A stretch of 64,000 bases of DNA from Bacteroidales bacterium. Lineage in GTDB: Bacteria > Bacteroidota > Bacteroidia > Bacteroidales > UBA932. Below are positions 22,415 through 30,881 of this stretch, in pieces. Position 1 is the first letter of the stretch; each line of letters opens with the position of its first letter. Where the stretch lies: positions 19,180 to 83,179 of the forward strand of contig JAFRRF010000041.1 of assembly GCA_017428245.1 (NCBI GenBank), written 5' to 3'. The position numbers were made by a program, and so were the translations under genes. A model generated the notes under the pieces. It made no database searches and was not told the DNA's origin. It worked only from the letters and a program-made list of their open reading frames with translations.

Positions 22415-24862
22415 ATGAAAACCCGGTTCTTTTTCCTGGCCCCCCTGTTCCTGTTGCTGGCCGCCTGCGGACAGCCCGGGACGGAGGCTCCCGCACCCCT
22501 GATCCACGCCACTTATTCGGTCTATTCCCGGCTTGTGCCCGAGGAACTGACGGTCGATCAGCTCAAGAACTACCAGTACTATTATTTCCAGGCCATGCCG
22601 TCCTGGCGGCCGGAGGAATTCGATGCGCCGCTGGAGGATATCCTCCGGGACAAGGTCGACAGTCACGTGTACGGCGATGAGGCGGAGCCTCGGATCAACC
22701 AGTATATCGGACTGATCCATGAAGCCGGCAATAAGATCTACCTGTCGTTCTCCGGCACGCGGTACAACCAGATTACCGACGATCCGGCTCGCCGCACGAA
22801 GTTCGCCGTCTATATGGCCGCCTTTGCGCGGCACCACGGTTTCGACGGGCTGGAGCTCGACTGGGAACATACCGTCACGAAAGAGACGCATCTGGCTCTG
22901 ATGCAGGACATCCGCGCCGCACTTGACAGTTTCGGCTCCCTCGACGGCCGTCGCTACGGCCTGACGACGGCGCTCAACAGCGAGCACAATTATTCTCAGG
23001 AAGAAGCCGACGCCCTGTCCGCCTGCTGCGACTGGGTGAACATCATGTACTACGACATGGGCGGCGGCTGGTGGGGCAAATGCGGCACGCACAATACGCC
23101 ACTGCCCGACATCAAGGCGAACTATGAGGCCAACTGGAGCCGTTTCGCTCCGGAAAAGATCCATATCGGCCTGGCCAGTTACGGATATCGCTACGATGGT
23201 CTCGCGCCGGGTGAAACGCCCCCGGAGGGGACGCGGCTTTCGGACTGTGCCGGCGACTTCTTCTATCCCGACCTGCCCGGCCTTCTGAAAGCCGGCTGGA
23301 CGGAAGAATGGGACGATGAGGCGCAGTGCCCGTACTATTTCTCGCCCGACCGCTCGTCTTTTGTCTCGGCCGACAATGCGCGGTCCATCGCCGCCAAGAT
23401 GGCTTGGGTGAGGGAGAAAGGTTTCGGCGGCGTTTTCTGGTGGGAGTACCACTGCGACTATATCCCTTCCGAAGGCCGTCATCTGCTGATGGACTGCATC
23501 GAGGAACCTGAACTGCCGATGTTCTGGACCTGGATGGAAGAAGAGGAAGGCCGCGACATGGAGAAAGCCTTCGCCCATATGGAGGAAGCCGGCCTGGATG
23601 CGGTGATGCTGCACGCGCCTGATGCCGAAGCCTACGAACGGTATATCGAAATGGCGCATCGTCACGGCATTGCCGTCTATGCCTGGGTGTGGACGCTCAA
23701 GCCGCCGTATGAAGACCGGGCTGCGCTGCTGGAGGCCCATCCCGACTGGTTCGACGTGAACCGGAAAGGGGAGAGCCTGGTCGATCACAAGGCCTATGTC
23801 AATTCCTACAAGTTCCTGAATCCGGCCATTCCCGAAGTGCAGGATTATCTGGTGGAGAAAGTCCGCTCAATCTGCGCCATCCCGGGTATCGAAGGCATCT
23901 GCATCGACTACTGCCGCCTGGTGGACTGCGTGTTGCCGATGTCGTTGTCCTATATCTACGGCATCGTCCAGGATGGGGAAGTCAAGCCGGAATTTGATTA
24001 CGGCTACCATCCTGCGATGCTCGCACGCTTCCAGGCCGAATACGGCTACGATCCGCGCACACAGCCCGATCCCTCGCGGGATCCGGACTGGTGCCGGTTC
24101 CGCTGCGACGTGGTGACGGAGGTGGCCAACCGAATGGCCCACGAAGCCCACGCGGCCGGCAAGAAGGTGACGGCCTCGCCGTTCGCCACGGAACGGGTTT
24201 CGGAATTCATGGTCTTCCAGCGTTTCCACGATTGGGATCTCGATTTCGTGTTCCCGATGGTTTATACGGACTTCTATACGCAGGACACGCAGTTCGCCTA
24301 TGATGCGACGGTGATGAACAACCGCGACAAGAATCCGCGCACCACGCTGTTCTGCGGTCTCGATACGGAACTCGGCGGACCGGCGGAAGCCATCTTCGAG
24401 AAGATGGACAACGCGTTCCGCGCCGGGGCGCAGGGCATTTCGCTCTACACGAGCGAAGGCCTGAAATCTCCGCGGCTGCGTCGGCAATTCAAGGCCTATG
24501 CCGACCGGATGCGTGCCGAACGGGCAGCCGGCAACGGCCGTGTTCCGTTCGAAGCGGCGTCTGCCGCCGATCTCGACCCCTTTGCCCATCCCGGCCTGGT
24601 AACGAATGTTGAATACGCCATCAAGCGACTGGTGGCCGGCGAGCCGGTGCATGCGGAAACCGTCAACGGCATGGCACCTGCCGTGCCGGGCAAGGCCTAT
24701 CCGGTGCTCGACCTGGGGCCGTATGAGAAGCTGCCCGGATCGGAGCGGATGATGTGCTATTCCGTGACGGACCGCGCAAGCGGCAAGCAATTTGAAGTAT
24801 TGTTCGTCCACGTCGGAGATGTCATCTGGGGATGGGATGTCCGACCCGTAAATCCCGCGTAA
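22415..24862 (+). CDS. Lipoprotein fusion: GH18-like domain plus GHL10/DUF187-type glycosidase domain
   Basis: The 815-residue protein has a lipoprotein signal ending LLAAC (Cys18). Residues about 30-360 form a GH18-type barrel with FDGLELDWE: the family motif is DxxDxDxE, and here the catalytic Glu151 and preceding Asp149 are kept while the middle Asp is Glu147. Later strands include VNIMYYDMGG and GGVFWWEYHCDY. Residues about 365-700 resemble the GHL10 (DUF187) glycoside-hydrolase-like family: FWTWMEEEEG, GIAVYAWVWTLKPP, LNPAIPEVQDYL and GICIDYCRL. A C-terminal beta segment follows. GH18 enzymes act on GlcNAc polymers or N-glycan cores; GHL10 enzymes are poorly characterised. It is 13 bases after the peptidase fusion and its stop overlaps the next start by one base. 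Confidence 0.82.
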   Translation: MKTRFFFLAPLFLLLAACGQPGTEAPAPLIHATYSVYSRLVPEELTVDQLKNYQYYYFQAMPSWRPEEFDAPLEDILRDKVDSHVYGDEAEPRINQYIGLIHEAGNKIYLSFSGTRYNQITDDPARRTKFAVYMAAFARHHGFDGLELDWEHTVTKETHLALMQDIRAALDSFGSLDGRRYGLTTALNSEHNYSQEEADALSACCDWVNIMYYDMGGGWWGKCGTHNTPLPDIKANYEANWSRFAPEKIHIGLASYGYRYDGLAPGETPPEGTRLSDCAGDFFYPDLPGLLKAGWTEEWDDEAQCPYYFSPDRSSFVSADNARSIAAKMAWVREKGFGGVFWWEYHCDYIPSEGRHLLMDCIEEPELPMFWTWMEEEEGRDMEKAFAHMEEAGLDAVMLHAPDAEAYERYIEMAHRHGIAVYAWVWTLKPPYEDRAALLEAHPDWFDVNRKGESLVDHKAYVNSYKFLNPAIPEVQDYLVEKVRSICAIPGIEGICIDYCRLVDCVLPMSLSYIYGIVQDGEVKPEFDYGYHPAMLARFQAEYGYDPRTQPDPSRDPDWCRFRCDVVTEVANRMAHEAHAAGKKVTASPFATERVSEFMVFQRFHDWDLDFVFPMVYTDFYTQDTQFAYDATVMNNRDKNPRTTLFCGLDTELGGPAEAIFEKMDNAFRAGAQGISLYTSEGLKSPRLRRQFKAYADRMRAERAAGNGRVPFEAASAADLDPFAHPGLVTNVEYAIKRLVAGEPVHAETVNGMAPAVPGKAYPVLDLGPYEKLPGSERMMCYSVTDRASGKQFEVLFVHVGDVIWGWDVRPVNPA

Positions 24863-25806
24863 TGAGAATCCGGACCTTGTTTCTCTGCCTTGCGTTTGTC
24901 GCTGTCGGGCTCTCGTCCTGCGAACGGCCGGATGACGGCCCGCGTTTCCTGACGCCGGAGGAAATCGAACGGTACAAGCACCAGCATACCATCAAGATCG
25001 AGAAATACGTCGAGTACCGGCAGGGCGACTGCCCGGTCATCCTGACCGTACCGCACGGAGGAACGGTCGTGGAGTCGTTCCTTACGCTCCGCAATACATC
25101 CAACTGTCCGGATCCGGATTTCGCTACGGACCTGGATTACAATACCCGTGAACTGGTTGACGAAATCGACAAGGCTTTCTTCGCGCGGACGGGACACCAT
25201 CCTTATATGGTCATTTCCCTGATCAAACGCAACCACGTGGATTTCAACCGCCAGAAATCGTATGCGGTGCCGGCCGGCGATACGAATATCGTGATAATCT
25301 ACGACGCCTACCACGCCTATATCGCGAAGGCCCGGGAGGAGGTTTCACAGACCTACGGGCACGGTCTGCTCCTCGACATCCACGGGCAGAGCCACTCCGA
25401 GCAGATCGACCTGGGCTACCTGCTGCCGGTATCCCGGCTGAATCTGTCGGACGAAACGCTTGACGGAGGAACGTATGCGGCATCTTCCAGCATCGCGCAC
25501 CTGACCCGCACCAACAAGGAAGGCCTCTCTTTCTCAAAGATGCTCCGGGGCGAGAAGTCCTTCGGGGCTTTCCTTTACAGGAACGGGCTGGAATGCGTTC
25601 CGCGCCCGGGTAATTTATCACCAGGCTCCACGCCGTATTTCTATGGTGGATATACCACGCGCCAGTACGGTTCCTATGGCGGCGGGGTGGTCGATGCCAT
25701 CCAGTGCGAATTCCGTTATTCCTACCGCGATACGCAGAGCGAACGCCTCCGCTGCGCCGCCGCCGTCGCCAAGTCCATCGACGAGTTTACGCAGGTTGTG
25801 TGGTAG
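24862..25806 (+). CDS. Lipoprotein related to N-formylglutamate amidohydrolase
   Basis: The 314-residue protein has a lipoprotein signal ending GLSSC (Cys20). The mature part shows the N-formylglutamate amidohydrolase (FGase) family pattern: LTVPHGG (His65), DLDYNTRELVDEI, NHVDFNRQKS, and LLLDIHGQSHSEQIDLGYL. These His/Asp/Glu residues bind zinc in FGase and related carboxypeptidase-like folds. Classical FGase is a cytosolic histidine-degradation enzyme; here the protein is exported and in a glycan/peptidoglycan locus, so a different amide substrate is likely. It is the last gene of the plus-strand run and its stop abuts the convergent sigma-factor gene with no gap. Confidence 0.78.
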   Translation: MRIRTLFLCLAFVAVGLSSCERPDDGPRFLTPEEIERYKHQHTIKIEKYVEYRQGDCPVILTVPHGGTVVESFLTLRNTSNCPDPDFATDLDYNTRELVDEIDKAFFARTGHHPYMVISLIKRNHVDFNRQKSYAVPAGDTNIVIIYDAYHAYIAKAREEVSQTYGHGLLLDIHGQSHSEQIDLGYLLPVSRLNLSDETLDGGTYAASSSIAHLTRTNKEGLSFSKMLRGEKSFGAFLYRNGLECVPRPGNLSPGSTPYFYGGYTTRQYGSYGGGVVDAIQCEFRYSYRDTQSERLRCAAAVAKSIDEFTQVVW

Positions 25807-26376
25807 TCAGGCCGTTCCGGAAAGGAGACAGACGAAAAAGATAATGACGGCTGTCTCTTCGTCCGGCCCGATGGCGTCGCGGAGAAGACTCAGCATTCTG
25901 GCTTTCCTTTTTTTGACGGCACTTTCCGAAATGCCCAGCATTGCGGCGATTTCCCTATTCTTGAGACCCTCTTCGAAACTCAGGTCAAAGATGCGGCGGA
26001 GTTGTTCCGGAAGGGAGTCGATGGCCAAAAAGAGCCGTCGCATCGTTTCCCGTTCGATCAGGCCGGCCAGAATGTCTTTCTCCGAAAGGTCGAATTGCCT
26101 GAGATAATTCTTCTGTGAGCTGTCCTTGCGGAGGATGCCGATCGCACGGTTGCGGACGGATGTGTAGATATAGGCTTTCAGGGAGGATTCGTCGGAGATT
26201 CTGTCTTTTACCAGATAGGTCTTGAAGATGGACTCCTGTACGCAGTCCTCTGCCAGATAGGCGTATTTCGGACCGAGGAAACGGACGGCATAGGCCATCA
26301 GCGCGGGATAGAAATCACTGTACATCTTGTCCAGTTTCCCGCTTTTGAAATCCGAATATAGACTCCTGCCGGTCAT
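25807..26376 (-). CDS. ECF RNA polymerase sigma factor (SusCD/FecR-associated)
   Basis: The product, 189 residues from the ATG at 26376, has sigma region 2 (MYSDFYPALMAYAVRFLG through AEDCVQESIFKTYL) and a C-terminal sigma region 4 helix-turn-helix (LRRIFDLSFEEGLKNREIAAMLGISESAVKKRKARML). It is the divergent partner of a FecR anti-sigma gene and an STN-type SusC, the standard trio for ligand-induced control of a SusCD locus in Bacteroidetes. A promoter box lies only six bases before the chosen ATG, so the true start may be later (for example ATG at 26325) or the mRNA nearly leaderless. Its regulon probably includes the susC at 27672. Confidence 0.88.
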   Translation of the reverse strand: MTGRSLYSDFKSGKLDKMYSDFYPALMAYAVRFLGPKYAYLAEDCVQESIFKTYLVKDRISDESSLKAYIYTSVRNRAIGILRKDSSQKNYLRQFDLSEKDILAGLIERETMRRLFLAIDSLPEQLRRIFDLSFEEGLKNREIAAMLGISESAVKKRKARMLSLLRDAIGPDEETAVIIFFVCLLSGTA

Positions 26377-26382
26377 ATATAG

Positions 26383-26390
26383 CAAAGTTA
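26383..26390 (-). promoter_or_regulatory. TAnnTTTG -7 box for the ECF sigma gene
   Basis: The complement reads TAACTTTG, a full match to the Bacteroidetes -7 consensus, six bases before the ATG at 26376. Transcription would start very close to that ATG. Confidence 0.55.
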
Positions 26391-26476
26391 CGAAAAAAAC
26401 GGAAAAATAGGTCCGGTCCGGGTGTCCTTTTCGGGGGACATTGCGTTTATATAACAAACCTATCCTTTTTTATCCT

Positions 26477-27652
26477 ATGGATATTGATCGTATTTCGGAT
26501 TTGTTGCTCAAATCCCTGTCGGGGTCGATTAATGCGGAAGAGCAGCAGGCATTGGATACCTGGCGGAAGGAGGATCCTTCCAATGAGGAGACGTGGAAGA
26601 CTCTTTCCGATCCTGCCCGTTTGCAAGAGGAATATCGTTTATGGCGGTCTGTGGGAACGGATTCCCCGCGCGATGCGATGCGTCACCGTATCCGAATGCT
26701 GAACCGCAAACGCCGTATTGTGCTGATCGCCGCTTCTGCCGCATTATTCCTCCTGCTGCTGGCGACTTCGCTGGTCGCGCTTCACCGGAGCGAACGCAGG
26801 TTTAAGGATCTATATGCGACCTATCAGACTCAGCAGTATATGAATTCCATCCATCCCGGCCAGACTAAGGCCAAATTGATGACAGATGATGGACGGGTTG
26901 TCGTACTGGGGAGCGATGCGACCGACAATGACGCTGCGTTCCGCACGGTTATGGCGGAAGAGAATGAGAGAAGCCGGAAAGAGAAAGCGGACAGGATTGC
27001 AATCAACAAACTCGAGATTCCCCGGGGAGGTGAATTCCATATCACGCTGGAAGACGGGACGGAGGTGTGGCTCAATGCAGAGTCTTCGCTCCGTTACCCT
27101 GAGCATTTCGACGGGAACAGAAGGGAGGTGGACCTGACGGGGGAGGCCTATTTCAAGGTCGCCCGCGAGGATGCCCGACCGTTCCAGGTCCGGATAGCCG
27201 GCCAGCTGATCCGCGTTTATGGTACGGAGTTCAATGTCATGTCGTATGAGGAAGACAAATATGTCTATACCACGCTGGTCGAAGGCAGTATTTCCATTTG
27301 TCCGGATAACGTCCGTTCGTCCGAACTGATCCTTACTCCCGGCCATCAGGCCGTCTCTGCAAAATCCGATTTCTCCACTTCCGTGCAGCAGGTCAAACCG
27401 GAAGTGGTGACCAGCTGGCGCAACGGGATGTTCGTATTCGAAAACCAGACGCTCGATCAGATCATGCGGCAGCTCAGCCGCTGGTATGATTTCTCATATG
27501 GCTTCGTGAGCGACGATGTCGCCAATACCGTGTTCATGGGCCGCATGCCGCGTTATGGCACTTTCGGCGAAGTGCTCGATATCCTCGAGAAGAGCGGAAA
27601 CCTCAGTTTCCGCGCAGAGGGGAATAAAATCCTGATTTCCAGAAACAATTAA
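26477..27652 (+). CDS. FecR-family anti-sigma factor
   Basis: The 391-residue protein has an N-terminal cytosolic anti-sigma region (about 1-70), one transmembrane helix (about 76-95, IVLIAASAALFLLLLATSLV) and a periplasmic FecR domain with LEIPRGGEFHITLEDGTEVWLNAESSLRYPEHF and GEAYFKVAREDARPFQV. A C-terminal domain typical of Bacteroidetes FecR follows (WRNGMFVFENQTLDQIMRQLSRWYDF). It holds the adjacent sigma factor inactive until the STN domain of SusC signals ligand binding. The ATG at 26477 begins the conserved DRISDLLLKSLSG start; an upstream in-frame GTG-like extension is not supported. It lies 19 bases before susC. Confidence 0.92.
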   Translation: MDIDRISDLLLKSLSGSINAEEQQALDTWRKEDPSNEETWKTLSDPARLQEEYRLWRSVGTDSPRDAMRHRIRMLNRKRRIVLIAASAALFLLLLATSLVALHRSERRFKDLYATYQTQQYMNSIHPGQTKAKLMTDDGRVVVLGSDATDNDAAFRTVMAEENERSRKEKADRIAINKLEIPRGGEFHITLEDGTEVWLNAESSLRYPEHFDGNRREVDLTGEAYFKVAREDARPFQVRIAGQLIRVYGTEFNVMSYEEDKYVYTTLVEGSISICPDNVRSSELILTPGHQAVSAKSDFSTSVQQVKPEVVTSWRNGMFVFENQTLDQIMRQLSRWYDFSYGFVSDDVANTVFMGRMPRYGTFGEVLDILEKSGNLSFRAEGNKILISRNN

Positions 27653-27671
27653 TACAACCAAATACCGATCG

Positions 27672-30600
27672 ATGAAAAACAGACTATTCATGACGGGACT
27701 TGCTGGCGTTCTGCTCCTGTTCCTCACACCTTTGTGGGGGCAGACGCAGACGTTCAATCTCCAGTATAAGGAGACACCCGTCGTCCAGGTCCTCGAAGAC
27801 CTGGAGAGCAAGACGAACTACTCTTTCGTTTATCAGAAGCAGGTGCTTGCCGGTGTGCCGGACCTTACCTGCACGATGAACGGCGTAACCTTGACGCAGG
27901 CCCTCGATGAGATCTGCGGATTGCTTGGCCTGTCCTACGAGATCGTGCACCAGAATATCGTGATCCGGAAATCGGATGAAGCCGCTTCCTTCGCAAATCT
28001 GGTGTCAGGCACGGTAACCGATACGCAGGGTGAGCCGCTGGTAGGCGTTACGGTCCACAATACGTCGTCAGGCGTATATGCGACTACGGATGCGAACGGT
28101 GTCTATTCCATCAAGGCTTCTCCACGCGACCAGATAACTTATACGTGTATCGGTATGGCCACCCAGTCAGTACCTGTGAATTCCCGCAGCCGGATCAACA
28201 TCCGGATGGAGGTCGACAGCGAAGTGCTCGATGAGATCGTCGTGGTGGGATACGGTGTCCAGAAGAAAAGCGATGTGACGGGTGCCGTGGCTTCATTCAA
28301 CAAAGACCTGATTGAGGAGCGCCCCGCACCGAACCTGGTGTCCGTGCTGCAGGGATCCGTCCCCGGCCTGAATGTCGAACTGTACGGTTCCAACGCGGAA
28401 GGCTCGAACAATTCCACGACGATCCGAGGCAGCAACTCCATCAATGCATCCAATGCGCCGCTGATCATCCTGGACGGCTCGCCCTATTATTATAGCTGGT
28501 CGGAACTCAACCCCGACGACATCGAATCGATCGAGGTACTCAAGGATGCATCTTCAGCGGCCATTTACGGAGCCCGCGGCGCCAACGGCGTAATCCTCAT
28601 TACGACCAAGAAAGGCGAGGGCTCGAAGCCGCGTGTGAACTATCACGGATACGTGACGCTGGCCGAGGCGGTCAATCTGCCGGAGATGATGGACGGCGAC
28701 ACGTTCTACTATTACAAGAACATCGCCGTCGGAGATTTTACCCTGACTGAGCGGAATTCCTTCCTCAGTCACGATTACGTGGACTGGGTCGGCCTTGCCC
28801 TGCGCACCGGATTCAATCAGAACCATAATCTCTCCGTCAGCGGCAAAAATGAAAACAATCAGTATTATCTGTCTTTCAACCTGACAGACAATCAGGGCAT
28901 TGCCAAAGGCGATGATTTCAAGAAATTGTCCGGCCGTTTCAATTTTGAGCAGAAACTCGGGAAATGGTTGAAATTCTCGACCAATACGCAATACAACTAT
29001 GTGGACCGCAGCGGAAATAATGCGGATTTTGCCGCTGCCTATTATATGAACCCGCTGGCGCAGGCCTACAATTCCGACGGCAGTCTCCGTCTGGTAACCT
29101 GGGAGAGCACGACCGATATGGCCAATCCGCTGAGTCCGATCAATGAGATCAACAGCAATATCCGCCGCTCGATCATCACGAACAACGCCCTGGATGTCTC
29201 TTTCCCGGTCAAGGGCCTGACCTATAAGCTCAATACCAATTACAGTTACGATTCCCGCCTGCAGCAGAATTACGCGGGCGCCGATACGTTCACGGGTTCG
29301 CGCAACGGCGGGGAACTCTCCATCACCAATACGTACGCGCAGAACTGGCTGATCGAGAATCTTCTCAATTATAACCGCGAGTTCGGAAAGCACACGATTT
29401 TCCTGACCGCCCTGTACTCCGCGCAGCACGAGCAGACCATCAGCTATTCGATGACCGGCGTGGGCTTCCCGAACGACTTCCTTTCTTACTGGCAGCCCAA
29501 CAAGGCCGCTTCGCTGACCGGCAGTTCGAGCGAGAACTCCGAAAACCACGTCTCCCAGATGTTCCGTGCCAACTACAGTTACGATTCCCGCTATCTGTTT
29601 ACGGCGACGGTCCGTCGCGACGGTTTCTCGGGCTTTGGCCAAGGAAAGAAATACGGTGTTTTCCCGTCCGTGGCTTTGGGCTGGAACGTGACCAATGAGC
29701 CCTGGGTCAAGAATTCGGCTTTCGACCGGATTTTCAATCAGTTCAAGTTGCGTCTGTCCTGGGGCAGGAACGGCAACGAGGCCATATCCGCCTATGCCAC
29801 GCTTCCGACCCTGAGTACGCGCAACTATTTCGAAGACGATATGACGACTTCGTACGGGTATTATCCCACGAAACTGGAATCGCCCGAACTGGGGTGGGAG
29901 ACTACTGAATCGGTGAATATCGGTCTGGATTTCGGGCTGTTCAAAAACCGGATCCACGGTACGCTCGACGTTTACGACGCCAGGACGACCGACCTGTTGC
30001 TTCGCAAGACGATTCCGTCCATCAACGGTGCGACAAGCATCTGGGAAAATTCGGGACGAACGCATTCCTACGGCATCGAACTGGGTCTCACGTCGGTAAA
30101 TGTCAGTACGCGGAATTTCTCATGGGAAACCGCGCTTACGTTCTTTGCGAACCGGACGAAACTGGTAGACGTGGGTCTGTACGATGAAAACGGGAATCCC
30201 ATCGACGACCTGGCATCCGGCTATTTCCTCGGATGGCCGACGAACTGTTATTACGACTATGTGTTCGACGGAATCTACCAGATCGGGCAGACGGATGAAA
30301 ATACGCCACTGCATTCTCAGCCGGGCTATATCCGCTACAAGGACCTCAACGGTGACGGGAATATCACCGCGGAGGCCGACCAGATGGTGGTCGGGTCGCG
30401 GGAGCCGAAATTCAATGCCAGCCTGATGAATACTTTCCGTTACAAAGGGCTGTCGCTCTCTATCTATATGACCGGGCGTTACGGTTCTCTTTCGCCCAAT
30501 TATATGTACTCGCCTTCGCGCGAAACCTATAATACGAATACGTACAATCGTCCGTTCTGGTCAGAAACCAACCCGATCAACGAGTATCCTTCCTGTACGC

Positions 30601-30869
30601 GTAACGGTGTCAGCAACCCGACGGGTATGCAGTACTACCGGAGTGCCGATTTCTTCAAGATCAAAGACGTCACCCTGGCGTACCGCTTCCCCGAAAAGCT
30701 GGTCGGACGTCTGCATCTGAACCGGGTCGAGATTTATGCGAATGCCAAGAATCTCCTGACACTCACCAGGTGGGTGGGTCTCGATCCCGAATTCGTGGGT
30801 TCTTCCGGCCGTCAGCGGTCGATTCCGCAGATCCGCTCCTGTACATTCGGTGTCAAACTCAGTTTCTAG
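27672..30869 (+). CDS. susC: SusC-family TonB-dependent transducer with STN domain
   Basis: The 1065-residue protein has a signal peptide (ending LTPLWGQ), then an STN domain (about residues 27-100, TFNLQYKETPVVQVLEDLES through YEIVHQNIVIRKS). A carboxypeptidase-regulatory-like domain (VSGTVTDTQGEPLVGVTV), TonB-box region (DEIVVVGYGVQKK), plug with VLKDASSAAIYGARGANGVILI and a SusC barrel follow. The STN domain contacts FecR, so this transporter is both importer and sensor. It follows fecR by 19 bases and precedes susD by 12. Downstream DcuC and isoaspartyl dipeptidase suggest that its ligand could be a peptide rather than a glycan; that is inference. Confidence 0.95.
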   Translation: MKNRLFMTGLAGVLLLFLTPLWGQTQTFNLQYKETPVVQVLEDLESKTNYSFVYQKQVLAGVPDLTCTMNGVTLTQALDEICGLLGLSYEIVHQNIVIRKSDEAASFANLVSGTVTDTQGEPLVGVTVHNTSSGVYATTDANGVYSIKASPRDQITYTCIGMATQSVPVNSRSRINIRMEVDSEVLDEIVVVGYGVQKKSDVTGAVASFNKDLIEERPAPNLVSVLQGSVPGLNVELYGSNAEGSNNSTTIRGSNSINASNAPLIILDGSPYYYSWSELNPDDIESIEVLKDASSAAIYGARGANGVILITTKKGEGSKPRVNYHGYVTLAEAVNLPEMMDGDTFYYYKNIAVGDFTLTERNSFLSHDYVDWVGLALRTGFNQNHNLSVSGKNENNQYYLSFNLTDNQGIAKGDDFKKLSGRFNFEQKLGKWLKFSTNTQYNYVDRSGNNADFAAAYYMNPLAQAYNSDGSLRLVTWESTTDMANPLSPINEINSNIRRSIITNNALDVSFPVKGLTYKLNTNYSYDSRLQQNYAGADTFTGSRNGGELSITNTYAQNWLIENLLNYNREFGKHTIFLTALYSAQHEQTISYSMTGVGFPNDFLSYWQPNKAASLTGSSSENSENHVSQMFRANYSYDSRYLFTATVRRDGFSGFGQGKKYGVFPSVALGWNVTNEPWVKNSAFDRIFNQFKLRLSWGRNGNEAISAYATLPTLSTRNYFEDDMTTSYGYYPTKLESPELGWETTESVNIGLDFGLFKNRIHGTLDVYDARTTDLLLRKTIPSINGATSIWENSGRTHSYGIELGLTSVNVSTRNFSWETALTFFANRTKLVDVGLYDENGNPIDDLASGYFLGWPTNCYYDYVFDGIYQIGQTDENTPLHSQPGYIRYKDLNGDGNITAEADQMVVGSREPKFNASLMNTFRYKGLSLSIYMTGRYGSLSPNYMYSPSRETYNTNTYNRPFWSETNPINEYPSCTRNGVSNPTGMQYYRSADFFKIKDVTLAYRFPEKLVGRLHLNRVEIYANAKNLLTLTRWVGLDPEFVGSSGRQRSIPQIRSCTFGVKLSF

Positions 30870-30881
30870 CACGACTGCCTT

